Part shown: piece by piece, positions 36,939 through 44,641 of the stretch
Numbering within the stretch: the stretch's first letter is position 1
Layout of the letters: each line of letters opens with the position of its first letter
Assembly (NCBI RefSeq): GCF_035593265.1
Contig: NZ_CP141614.1
Coordinates: forward strand, 2,170,001-2,234,000
DNA length: 64,000 bases
Origin: Limnochorda sp. LNt
GTDB lineage: Bacteria; Bacillota; Limnochordia; Limnochordales; Geochordaceae
Reading direction: 5' to 3'
Program-made: the position numbers and the translations under genes
Notes under the pieces: model-generated
The model's input: the letters and a program-made list of their open reading frames with translations, nothing else
Database searches by the model: none
Told to the model about the DNA's origin: nothing

Positions 36939-38633
36939 ATGAAGGGCCGCATCGGGTGGGGCCGACTCGCCGTGGCGGCGCTTTTGGGGATGGCCTTCGT
37001 CCACGCCGCCGCGCTCCCCGGCTCGGCTGCCTTCTCCTTCAGCCTGACGCCGCTGCTGGTGGAGGTGGAGGGCCGACCCGGCACCTCCCATTCGTTCGAC
37101 ATCTCCCTCGGGTACGAGAGCGACGGCCCGCCGGCCGACTTCGTGGTCAGCGTCGTGCCGATCCGCCAGGATGCGTCGGGCGCCTACCGCCCCGACCCCG
37201 ACGGCAGGGCCAGTGCCCCTTCGGCCGCGGAGTGGATCGAGGTGCAGCCTACGCAGTTCACCATCACGCCGGGCCGATCCCAGGCCATCCAGGGCCGGCT
37301 CACCTTTCCCCGCTCGTTCAGCGGCGGGGCCTATGCGGCGGTCATCATCGAGCTGGTGCCCGAGCCGCCCACCGACGGCGAGCCGGGCCCTCGGCAGGAG
37401 TTCCGCCATCAGTTCGCCGTCATCGTCGAGGCCGTCTCCCGGGGGGCCGTGGTGCGGCCCCAGGTGCGCATCGACGGCTTCCGGGTGGCCACGACGGAGC
37501 AGCGAGGCTTCGAGCAGTACCGGGCGCGCTACGGCCCCCAGGCGGTCGTCTTCCTGACGGACGTGGTCAACGAGGGCAACGTCCACGCGCTGGTCTCCGG
37601 GACGCTCAGCCTCTGGGACGAGAGCGGGCGCAAGATCCGGGAGTTTCCGCTGGGAGCCGGACGGGGGGCCGTCTTGCCGGGCGCCGCCGTGGCCGTGGGC
37701 TCGCTGCTGCCAGGGGGACTGCCGCCCGGCCGGTACACCGCGCAGGCGGTGATAAACTACGGCGGCTTGCGGCCGGCCATCACCCGGCAGTCCTTCGTCC
37801 TGGGCGGGGATCTCCTGGACAGCCCCCAGGGAGGCCGGGCGGTGCGCATCGACGTGCAGCCCGAGGTGGCGATCTTCGAGCTGGTGCCGGGGGCGAGCCG
37901 CTTCGCGGCCATCCGGGTACGCAACCTGGATCGAGTGCCGGTCACCCTCAGCGGGACCATCCTGCCGCTGGTCTACGACGAAGCGGGCAACCCCAACACG
38001 GAAGCCCTGCCGTCGCCCGTCTCCAACGATGGGTGGCTGACGCTCCGCCCCGAGCGCATCACGGTCGCGCCGGGCCAGGTGCGCAACCTGCAGGTGGCCG
38101 TCCGGACGCCGTCGGACGTGCAGCCCGGCGCCCGCTACGGCCAGGTCCTGCTCCGGGCACTGCCCGAGACCGACGGCAACGAGCCGATGCTGGAGACGGA
38201 CGTCGCCGTGCCCGTGCACACCATCGTGGGCAAGGACCTGCGGATCGAGGGCGTGCTCTCGCCCGTCGAGCTGCTCCCCTCCCCCGACGGCCTCCAGATG
38301 ACGGTGGGCGTCCGCTTCACCAACACGGGCCAGATCCACGTCCTGCCCGCCGGCGAGGTGGTGCTGGAGCGCCAACAGACGCCCGTGGCGGCGGACGGCG
38401 CCGAGTACGTCGGCGAGCCGGTCTGGATCCAGATGGCCCGGCTCCCCATGCCGGCCACCGAGACGCCGGTGCTGCCGGGGGGCACCCGCCTGATGGGGAC
38501 GATGATGGCCATCCCCACGGAGCCGGGGCAGTACCGGGCGAGCGTGCTGGTGCGCGTGACGGGGGGAGCGCCCCTGAGCGTGCAGCGGACCTTCCGGGTC
38601 GCCGACGGCGTGCTGCAGCCGGACGACCCGTAA
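36939..38633 (+). CDS. Secreted multi-domain Ig-like protein (DUF916/WxL-associated-like)
   Basis: A 564-residue protein with a signal peptide (about 1-31). The mature chain holds several Ig-like beta-sandwich domains. The first (32-170) opens with FSLTPLLVEVEGRPGTSHSF and has PTQFTITPGRSQAIQGRLTFP, like the DUF916/peptidoglycan-binding domain of WxL-cluster proteins. A related domain repeats at about 300-430 (VQPEVAIFELVPGASRFAAIRVRN, ITVAPGQVRNLQVAV). There is no C-terminal transmembrane anchor. It probably scaffolds or binds cell-wall or outer-membrane partners. The ATG has GGAGGGGAT and GGGAG upstream. The function is inferred from fold only. Confidence 0.72.
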   Translation: MKGRIGWGRLAVAALLGMAFVHAAALPGSAAFSFSLTPLLVEVEGRPGTSHSFDISLGYESDGPPADFVVSVVPIRQDASGAYRPDPDGRASAPSAAEWIEVQPTQFTITPGRSQAIQGRLTFPRSFSGGAYAAVIIELVPEPPTDGEPGPRQEFRHQFAVIVEAVSRGAVVRPQVRIDGFRVATTEQRGFEQYRARYGPQAVVFLTDVVNEGNVHALVSGTLSLWDESGRKIREFPLGAGRGAVLPGAAVAVGSLLPGGLPPGRYTAQAVINYGGLRPAITRQSFVLGGDLLDSPQGGRAVRIDVQPEVAIFELVPGASRFAAIRVRNLDRVPVTLSGTILPLVYDEAGNPNTEALPSPVSNDGWLTLRPERITVAPGQVRNLQVAVRTPSDVQPGARYGQVLLRALPETDGNEPMLETDVAVPVHTIVGKDLRIEGVLSPVELLPSPDGLQMTVGVRFTNTGQIHVLPAGEVVLERQQTPVAADGAEYVGEPVWIQMARLPMPATETPVLPGGTRLMGTMMAIPTEPGQYRASVLVRVTGGAPLSVQRTFRVADGVLQPDDP

Positions 38634-38705
38634 CGGGGTCCTCCAAAATGGAGTCTGCATCGCGAGAAGAGGGGGCGCCAGCCCCCTGACATCGAGAGCG
38701 GGGAT

Positions 38706-40025
38706 ATGGCCGTGAAGCATGGAGCGACGGGCGTCGGGTCGACGGGGCGGCGGCTCGGGTGGGTGGCCGCCGGCGTGGCGCTGGCCGCCTGGTGCCTCCT
38801 CGCAGCGGCCCCGGCGGCCTCGGCAGGCGGCCTCCAACGGGAGACGGGCCCGCCGGAGATGGCGTCCACGACCGGCGGGGCGTCTGCGGCCAGCCAGCCT
38901 CTCATCTCCAACGTCTTCGTCGAGACCTTCATCACCCAGGCGCTGCAGGACATCGGGATGCAGGCCGGCGTCAACATCCTGGTGGAGCCCGGGGTGCAGG
39001 GATTCGTCACGCTGGAGCTGCAGGACGTCCCCCTGGAGCGGGCGCTGCGGATGGTGCTGGCGGGCGGCGGGTACGGCTTCGTGCGGCTGGACGACCGGAC
39101 CTACCTGGTGGGGCGCGGCGATCGGGAGAGCCCCAACTTCCACGTCCTCACCCAGACCCGGCCGGTGCGATTCAGTTACGTCAAGGCCGAGCAGGCCCGG
39201 CGCCTGATGCCCGAGTACTACGCGCCCTACGTGCGCTTCGACGCCGAGACCAACACGGCCCTGGTGACGGCGCCGCCGGAGCTGCTGGCCCGCATCGTGG
39301 CCGACCTGCAGATGGTGGACCGGCAGGCACCCCAGGTGGTCATCGAGGCCATCGTGACCGAGGTGTCGGAGGATGCGCGCCGGCAACTGGGGCTCGACTG
39401 GGAGTGGACCTCCCGCTCGACGCCTCCCGACGTGGTCGCCTACGACCCCATGGAGGGCGTGCTGAGCGCCGTGGTGGGGACGCCCTTCGGCAAGCTCATG
39501 GCCGACCTCAAGCTCCTCGTGGATCAGGGCAAGGCCTCCATCCGGGCCAATCCGCGCATCACCGTCGTCAACGGCGCCAGCGCCTCCATCTTCGTCGGCC
39601 AGGACCGCTACATCAAGATCGAGACCGAGTCCGGCTCGACCACCTTCACCCGCCTGGAGGCCATCAAGGCGGGCGTGAGCCTCAACATCACCCCCTGGAT
39701 CGCCGAGTCCGGCGAGGTGACGCTGACGGTCAAGCCCACCGTCACCGACGTCACCGAGCAGATGAGCGACGGGCTGCCGGTGGTGAGCCGCCGCGAGGTG
39801 TCGACCACCGTGCGGGTGCCGAACGGCCAGACCCTGGCGCTGGGAGGTCTGGTGCAGGAGAGCCGCGAGGACGTCACGGCCTCCGTCCCGGTGCTGGGGG
39901 ACCTCCCGGTGCTGCGGCACCTGTTTTGGTCGAGTCGCTCCCAGCAGAGCCGCTCGGAGGTGATCGTGCTGATCACGCCCCACGTGTTGCCTCCTGCGAC
40001 ACAGGCGGCACCGGCCAGGCCGTGA
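38706..40025 (+). CDS. Secretin-family outer-membrane channel protein (GspD/PilQ superfamily)
   Basis: A 439-residue protein with a signal peptide (about 15-41). It has an STN/N0-like region (QALQDIGMQAGVNILVEPGV near 80, LELQDVPLERALRMVLAGGG near 105), an N1/N3-like domain (160-210) and a full secretin C-domain (about 215-430). The diagnostic VPNGQTLALGGLVQESRED and VPVLGDLPVLRHLFWSS motifs are near residues 372-410. Secretins form multimeric channels in an outer membrane, so this is strong evidence for a diderm envelope. No pilus or type II secretion ATPase, prepilin or platform protein is nearby. Within this operon it may export or anchor the secreted proteins encoded upstream. Confidence 0.92.
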   Translation: MAVKHGATGVGSTGRRLGWVAAGVALAAWCLLAAAPAASAGGLQRETGPPEMASTTGGASAASQPLISNVFVETFITQALQDIGMQAGVNILVEPGVQGFVTLELQDVPLERALRMVLAGGGYGFVRLDDRTYLVGRGDRESPNFHVLTQTRPVRFSYVKAEQARRLMPEYYAPYVRFDAETNTALVTAPPELLARIVADLQMVDRQAPQVVIEAIVTEVSEDARRQLGLDWEWTSRSTPPDVVAYDPMEGVLSAVVGTPFGKLMADLKLLVDQGKASIRANPRITVVNGASASIFVGQDRYIKIETESGSTTFTRLEAIKAGVSLNITPWIAESGEVTLTVKPTVTDVTEQMSDGLPVVSRREVSTTVRVPNGQTLALGGLVQESREDVTASVPVLGDLPVLRHLFWSSRSQQSRSEVIVLITPHVLPPATQAAPARP

Positions 40026-40068
40026 AGCCAAGGGCCGGTGTCGCACCCGACCCGGAAGGAGCGTACCG

Positions 40069-40968
40069 ATGCGCGTCGACCTTCGCGTGCGATCCCTTGG
40101 GATGCGGGCCGTCGCCGCCGCGTTGCTCCCCTCGCTGCTGGGGGTGGCGGGCGCCGCATGGGTCATGGAGACGGCCACCGACCGTTGGGCCCTCGCCGCG
40201 GAGCCGGCGAAGGCCGCCGACGCCCTGGACGCCTTGCTCGTCTTTCCCGACGTCACGGGGATGACGGGCCTGCCCGATGGGGCCTGGCTCAACCCCGCGG
40301 CCGCCACCGGCCTCGAGCGGGCCGTCGTCTCCGTGTCGATGGTGACCGGCGGGTCGTCCCCTGCCGGCGCCGACCCCGTCTACGCCGTCGCCGTGCTCGA
40401 ACCGGGCGGGCCGCTGGCCGGCGGCTTCACGGGCAGCTACGGGCGCTCGCCGGTAGCCGCCGAGTGGGAGGTGGCCTACGCCGTGGCCGGGCGTGTCGCG
40501 CCGCTGTCGGTCGGCGGGCGGGTGCGCCTGCAGCGCGCCGTGCTCGGGCCGGGCGACTACCGGGACCGCTGGAGCGCGGACGCCGGGCTGGTGTGGGAGC
40601 TCACCCGAGGCCTGGCACTGGGCGCCGCGGCCGACCACGTGGCGCTGGCGGCGCCGCGCCGCAGGCGAGCGCCCGAGCTGGCACGCGGGCCTGGGGCTGA
40701 GGCTGCCGGGGGCCCGGGCTCGGCGGGGGTGCTCGGCGTCCATCGTCCGGCCGCTGAGGCGAGCGGCCTGGTGGCGTACGCGGGAGCGCTGCTGCGGCTG
40801 GGCCGGTATCTGAGCCTGGCCGGGACCTACGTGCGCCCCGCAGCCGGCGACGCGGACGCGACGGGGCGCTGGTCGGCCGGGGCTCGCCTCGAGGCGGGCC
40901 GCCTCGCCGTCGAGGCCGCCTGGCGGTCCGATGGGCGTCACCGTCTGGGGGCGAGCGTCGGCTTCTAG
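40069..40968 (+). CDS. Probable outer-membrane beta-barrel protein
   Basis: A 299-residue protein with an N-terminal hydrophobic segment (about 10-33) and a body of alternating-residue strands such as GGFTGSYGRSPVAAEWEVAY and SLAGTYVRPAAG. It ends RLGASVGF, with terminal Phe as in BAM-assembled barrels. NPAAATGLERAVVSVS near 75 recalls the NPAGLA start of PorV-like barrels. Internal Ala/Gly/Arg-rich loops (about 200-240) look poorly conserved. It is the last gene of the envelope operon, 43 bp after the secretin gene; it may partner the secretin in the outer membrane. Its stop overlaps the convergent response-regulator stop by 4 bp. Confidence 0.65.
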   Translation: MRVDLRVRSLGMRAVAAALLPSLLGVAGAAWVMETATDRWALAAEPAKAADALDALLVFPDVTGMTGLPDGAWLNPAAATGLERAVVSVSMVTGGSSPAGADPVYAVAVLEPGGPLAGGFTGSYGRSPVAAEWEVAYAVAGRVAPLSVGGRVRLQRAVLGPGDYRDRWSADAGLVWELTRGLALGAAADHVALAAPRRRRAPELARGPGAEAAGGPGSAGVLGVHRPAAEASGLVAYAGALLRLGRYLSLAGTYVRPAAGDADATGRWSAGARLEAGRLAVEAAWRSDGRHRLGASVGF

Positions 40969-41651
40969 TCGGGCCGGCCCGCTGCCCCCTCTTGCGACAT
41001 CCCCAGGCGCACGGCCAGCAAGGCGGCCTGGGTGCGGTCCTGGACGTTGAGCTTCTGCAAGATGTGGGAGATGTGCGCTTTGACGGTGCGCACCGTAGAG
41101 TGCAGGCGAGAGGCGATCTCCTTGTTGCTCAGGCCTTGTGACAGCAGGGCCAGGACCTCACGCTCCCGAGGTGTGAGGGTGGGCGAGGGCCTCGCGTCGC
41201 TCGCCCACAGCAGCCGGCGCAGGAGCCCGGGCGCCACGGACGGCGCCAGGTAGGTCAGACCCTGGCTCAACGCCATGACGGCCTCCTGGATGTGGCGGGC
41301 CACGTGCTCCTTGCGCAGGTACCCCCATGCTCCGCTGCGCAGCGCCTCGAGGGCGTAGGGATCCTCCGGGAGGACGCTCACCACCAGCACCTTGAGGGCG
41401 GGGTGCCGCTCCACCAGGGCCCGGGTCAGCTGCAGGCCGTCTGCGTCGCCCATCTGTACATCCACCAGTGCCAGCTCGGGGCGGGAGTCCTCGGCCTGCT
41501 GCAAGGCGTCGTGGGACCCCGCCGCCTCGGTTACGACGTCGACGCCGTCCACGGCTTCCACCAGGCTGCGCAAGGCGTAGCGGGCCAGCGGATCGTCGTC
41601 CACGATCATCACGCGGGTTCGCCGGACCCCGAGCTCGTTGGCGTCGCCCAT
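40965..41651 (-). CDS. NarL/FixJ-family response regulator
   Basis: A 228-residue response regulator. The receiver domain (about 12-130) has the acidic pocket IVDDD near 16-20, phosphoacceptor Asp64 in LALVDVQM and the conserved Lys in GYLRKEHV near 113. The LuxR-type helix-turn-helix (about 160-222) has LTPREREVLALLSQGLSNKEIA and VKAHISHILQKL. It should bind DNA as a dimer when phosphorylated. Its gene overlaps the end of the kinase gene by 43 bp, so kinase and regulator are co-translated. It converges on the envelope operon and may control it, but no direct evidence exists. Confidence 0.94.
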   Translation of the reverse strand: MGDANELGVRRTRVMIVDDDPLARYALRSLVEAVDGVDVVTEAAGSHDALQQAEDSRPELALVDVQMGDADGLQLTRALVERHPALKVLVVSVLPEDPYALEALRSGAWGYLRKEHVARHIQEAVMALSQGLTYLAPSVAPGLLRRLLWASDARPSPTLTPREREVLALLSQGLSNKEIASRLHSTVRTVKAHISHILQKLNVQDRTQAALLAVRLGMSQEGAAGRPD

Positions 41652-42496
41652 GCTCCCCGCCCCTCTCCGGCCACGTCCACCGTCGGTGGCGGTCCGTCCG
41701 CCGCTGCCGTCTGCTCGGAGGGGGCGGGCAACAGCACCGTCGCCCTCACGCCTCCGTCGTCGGACTCCAGCATGAGGCGCCCCCCGTGCGCCTCGATGCC
41801 GGTGCGGGCGATGATGAGCCCCAAGCCGTGGCCCGCCTCGCTGCCGCGCGATGGCCCCTCCAGCAGCGCCTCGGGGCGGAGCAGCCGGGTGCAGGTGGAG
41901 TTGTAGATGGTGATGACGGTCTCGCCGCCCCGGGAGGTGACCGCGAAGTCCAACCGGGCGTCACGCCCCCGGCAGGGCTGCGCCGCGTGATAGGCATTGA
42001 AGGCGAGGTTGGTCAGCGACGACTCCAGCAGCACCTCGTCGCCCCAGATGACGGGAGCGGCGTCGTAGCGCTCCGTCACCATCCGGTCACAGCGCCCCAG
42101 GGTGGCGACGGTTCGCACCAGGCGCGCCACCCGCCGCACCACCTCAGCGACGGCCACGGGGCGTCGCCGCAGAGGGGGACGGGCACCGAAGTGAAGGACC
42201 TCCTCCAGCAACGCGCTGGCGCGCGCCAGGGCGGCTTCCAGCACCTGCATGGCGCCGGGGTCCGCCGACCTCCCTTGCGAGGCGGCCGCCGCGGACCTTT
42301 CCAGCGCCACCCGGGCCACGCTCAGCATCGCGTTGACGTCATGCGCCAGGAAGAGTGCGCGCCTGCCCAGTTCCAGCAGGTGCTCCGGTGGCACGTCCCA
42401 TCGAGGGGAGCCATGCCCCAGGGCCGACCCAGGACGACCGCTCGCAGACCCGTCGCCGGCGGCGCGATCGAGAGCGAAGCTGTGCGCCACGCCCAC
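41609..42496 (-). CDS. Cytosolic sensor histidine kinase
   Basis: A 295-residue kinase without membrane segments or a recognisable sensor domain. The phosphoacceptor region is LELGRRALFLAHDVNAMLSV (His near 53). The ATP-binding domain follows, with N-box LESSLTNLAFNAYHAA near 155 and G-box SEAGHGLGLIIART near 218, and an SDDGGVRATVLLP end. A 50-residue Pro/Gly/Thr-rich tail follows, where the regulator gene overlaps. The His box resembles HisKA rather than the HisKA_3 type that usually pairs with LuxR-type regulators, which is slightly unusual. The GTG at 42496 has GGAGGAGGG five bases upstream. The signal is unknown; a soluble input or partner sensor is implied. Confidence 0.88.
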   Translation of the reverse strand: MGVAHSFALDRAAGDGSASGRPGSALGHGSPRWDVPPEHLLELGRRALFLAHDVNAMLSVARVALERSAAAASQGRSADPGAMQVLEAALARASALLEEVLHFGARPPLRRRPVAVAEVVRRVARLVRTVATLGRCDRMVTERYDAAPVIWGDEVLLESSLTNLAFNAYHAAQPCRGRDARLDFAVTSRGGETVITIYNSTCTRLLRPEALLEGPSRGSEAGHGLGLIIARTGIEAHGGRLMLESDDGGVRATVLLPAPSEQTAAADGPPPTVDVAGEGRGAWATPTSSGSGEPA

Positions 42497-43231
42497 GGCA
42501 CCCTCCTCCCATCCCCTTGTTCACCGGGGGGGAAGGAGGATGACTGGCTCTCCGATGGGCGAGCCGCGGCTTCCGCCACGGGGACGGTAGATCCCTGGGA
42601 TGGGTAAGCCGTAGCGACGGCACCTGCGGGAGTGCTGCCACTCGTGCCCGCACCGGCCACCTGCACCGGTCGAGGCTGCTGCGACACGACGCTGCCGTCC
42701 GGCCCTGGCCATCCGGCTCTGGCCAGGAGGCGAGGCCGCCCACGAGCGGCCCGTCGTGCCCGGGCCACCCCACGGGCCCGAGCCTCCCAACCCCCATCAC
42801 GAAAACCGCGCCTGGATCGAAGCCCAGGCAGTGCCCCCCGGCACATCGCGACACTTACCTTCGACAGCCGCGCGCGGACTCCTGGCCCATCCTCCTCCGC
42901 CGGCCGATTGTACGCGGTCAGTCGACAGTTGCAAACCGTACCTGCCGCTTCACCATGAAAGGACTCGACCGGGCCTCGTCGCCCGGATTACGGGTGCTCT
43001 CGGCATGGTGGGCGTGGCGCGCCAGCCCCTCAACCCTCGTGACATAGGGAAGACATGCCGAAGGTGCAAGAGCCGGGCCGAAAGGTGGTGTCGCCCCGAG
43101 CCACCCCACGCTGAACCAGGCTTCCAGACGGCTCTCGTGGGCGCTACCCCCAGCGCAATGGCCGAGGAACCACCGGCCAAGCTGCTCGCCAACCAGGCCT
43201 TCCCAACCCGGACAAGACGAACGTCCCGTGG
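42497..43231. other. Long region without a confident gene
   Basis: About 735 bp between the kinase gene and the RHH/PIN module. Several overlapping frames are open, as usual at this GC, but none shows a family motif, codon pattern and start together. The stretch 42880-43260 is slightly less GC-rich. The kinase promoter should lie near 42500-42650. I searched by eye for c-di-GMP and other riboswitch cores and found none convincing. Confidence 0.5.
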
Positions 43232-43645
43232 CTACCCCAGGGAAACCTCCGGATGGCACCGGAAACCCTGGGCAGCGAAATGGGCGTCAAGGGCGAGGGC
43301 GTCCGCAATCCCCTCTTGTCGCATGGCGACGAAGCTCACACAGTCCACCAGGCTCGGCCCCCGACGGCCGGAGCCTAGCAAGGCCTCGACGCCGGCACGG
43401 TGCATCCCCTCGTCCACCCACAGGACGGTGAGGACCGGCTGGACATCGGTGTACAGCGTGCGCACGGCTTCCATCCCAAGCCGCCGCTGGGCAAGGGCGT
43501 ACAGCTCCACCATGACATAGCTGGTCGTCACCAGTTGGGCGTCCGTGGTCAAGAGGTGCTCCCACGTCTGGCGGGTGGCAGCATGCCAGCGGTCGGAAGC
43601 GTCAAGGACAGCCAGCAACCCCGACGTGTCGACGAAGATGCGCAT
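43232..43645 (-). CDS. PIN-domain ribonuclease toxin (VapC-like)
   Basis: A 137-residue PIN domain: RIFVDTSGLLAVLD (Asp near 6), VTTSYVMVELYAL (Glu near 47), GPSLVDCVSFVAM (Asp near 99) and DALALDAHFAAQGF (Asp near 118). All four acidic positions are kept, so it is probably an active ribonuclease. The ATG overlaps the antitoxin TGA by one base (TGATG on the minus strand). It is the second gene of the RHH/PIN operon controlled by the promoter at 43932-43960. Confidence 0.9.
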   Translation of the reverse strand: MRIFVDTSGLLAVLDASDRWHAATRQTWEHLLTTDAQLVTTSYVMVELYALAQRRLGMEAVRTLYTDVQPVLTVLWVDEGMHRAGVEALLGSGRRGPSLVDCVSFVAMRQEGIADALALDAHFAAQGFRCHPEVSLG

Positions 43646-43890
43646 CAGGTAAGGTCCTCCAGCAGGTAACGGTCGTGAGCTTCCGCCAGGTCACCCAGGC
43701 CGGAGCGAAACCGGCCCGCCGCCGCACGAGCCCGCTCGCGCCGAAGCCGCTCCTGCTCTGCCTGCGGGCCTCGCAAGACCGCATCGACCGCTTGCCGGAC
43801 CAACTCCGAGACTGAAACGCCCCGACGCGCGGCAAGCCGCTTTAGGGCGGCAAGCTGCTCTTCGGTCAGTTGCACCTGAATGCGAACCAC
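43645..43890 (-). CDS. Ribbon-helix-helix antitoxin (CopG/VapB-like)
   Basis: An 81-residue protein with an N-terminal ribbon-helix-helix: strand VRIQVQLTEEQ, helix LAALKRLAARRG and helix VSELVRQAVDAVL, residues 2-40. A charged Arg/Glu helix and toxin-binding tail follow. RHH dimers bind palindromes through the ribbon, and a perfect long palindrome sits just upstream (43906-43933). The GTG start follows GGAG at 12 nt. It is co-transcribed with the PIN toxin. Confidence 0.9.
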   Translation of the reverse strand: MVRIQVQLTEEQLAALKRLAARRGVSVSELVRQAVDAVLRGPQAEQERLRRERARAAAGRFRSGLGDLAEAHDRYLLEDLT

Positions 43891-43905
43891 CTGCGAACCA
43901 GCTCC

Positions 43906-43960
43906 ATCATGATGGCATGTGTGCCATCATGATTCTACACCCGCGCGTCGGGTCCATCAA
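43906..43960 (-). promoter_or_regulatory. Promoter and 28-bp palindromic operator of the RHH/PIN module
   Basis: On the minus strand TTGATG (43955-43960) and TAGAAT (43932-43937) are 17 bp apart. Perfect 12-bp arms ATCATGATGGCA / TGCCATCATGAT with spacer TGTG span 43906-43933, directly after the -10 box, and each arm contains its own ATCATGAT palindrome. This is the expected layout for cooperative binding by two RHH dimers and toxin-dependent autoregulation. Confidence 0.75.
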
Positions 43961-43992
43961 CGGCAGTCCGCACCCCGTCTGCCGTCGACTAG

Positions 43993-44120
43993 CACACCGC
44001 GGTCTTCGACGGGCGTCTCCGGGAGCCAGCACACGCGGTGCTGGATCGGCTGCTGCACCACGCCCACGTCATCACCCTCAAGGGCGAAAGCTACTGGATG
44101 CGCAGCCGGCTGGCGCCGCC
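43993..44120 (+). pseudogene. Relic of the C-terminus of an IS21-family helper ATPase (IstB)
   Basis: The plus-strand frame after a TAG reads AVLDRLLHHAHVITLKGESY followed by WMRSRL, which matches the conserved C-terminal end of IstB (LLDRLLHHAHV-x-T-x-x-GESYR). Only about 40 residues remain; the ATPase core and the transposase partner IstA are absent. It is a decayed insertion-sequence fragment lying between a toxin-antitoxin module and tRNA genes. Confidence 0.6.
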
Positions 44121-44214
44121 CAAGGCCAACAGCAGCCCGCCGGACGGCCCGGCGGCCCCCGCGCTACGGGCGGGGGGCAGGGGGAGGGAGGGACCCCCGC
44201 GCCCTGGTCACGAC

Positions 44215-44290
44215 TGGTGCGCCCGGCAGGATTCGAACCCGCGACCTTGGGCTTAGAAGGCCCCCGCTCTGTCCACTGAGCTACGGGCGC
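44215..44290 (-). tRNA. tRNA-Arg (anticodon TCT)
   Basis: Minus-strand cloverleaf: acceptor GCGCCCG / CGGGCGC, D-arm GCTC-AGTGGACA-GAGC, anticodon loop CTTCTAA (TCT, reads AGA), T-arm GCGGG-TTCGAAT-CCTGC, and an encoded CCA. It is normal in all arms. It lies 48 bp downstream of tRNA-Gly on the same strand and is probably co-transcribed with it. Confidence 0.95.
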
Positions 44291-44338
44291 ACCGCCTGAG
44301 GCGTGGTGTGAGGCGGTCGGACGGCGACGCAGACGAGA

Positions 44339-44412
44339 TGGAGCGGGCGAGGGGAATCGAACCCCCGTACCTGGCTTGGAAGGCCAGTGCTCTACCATTG
44401 AGCTACGCCCGC
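44339..44412 (-). tRNA. tRNA-Gly (anticodon TCC)
   Basis: Minus-strand cloverleaf: acceptor GCGGGCG / CGCCCGC, D-arm GCTC-AATGGTA-GAGC, anticodon loop CTTCCAA (TCC, reads GGA), T-arm with GTTCGATT, discriminator T and an encoded CCA. It is the first gene of a tRNA-Gly - tRNA-Arg pair. Confidence 0.95.
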
Positions 44413-44641
44413 CCGCCAGCCGTCCGGCCGAAACCGATCATAAGGGCGCCGCGGAGGCCCTGTCAATCAGAGGGCCGCTGTGGCGCCCCTGCTGCTGCCG
44501 TCGACGCCGGCCCTCCGCCGGGCCAGCGTCGCCCCTCCTGCCCCGCGCCGTGCCTCTCCCCCTTCCTTTCCGGGGAGGGGAGCCTGCTGCCGGGGCGAAT
44601 CTGCGTGGCGTGCCTTCGACACGCGCACGGGGGGATCGCCG

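Noticed and set aside
36786-40307. A very long open frame on the minus strand across the envelope operon
   Set aside because: It is antisense to four well-supported genes, has a composition typical of reverse-frame shadows in GC-rich DNA (His/Gly/Arg/Asp-rich) and no domain or signal.
42497-43231. A cyclic-di-GMP or other riboswitch ahead of the kinase gene
   Set aside because: Short resemblances (GGTAG, GCAAG) occur, but the conserved core and stem order of known classes could not be assembled on either strand.
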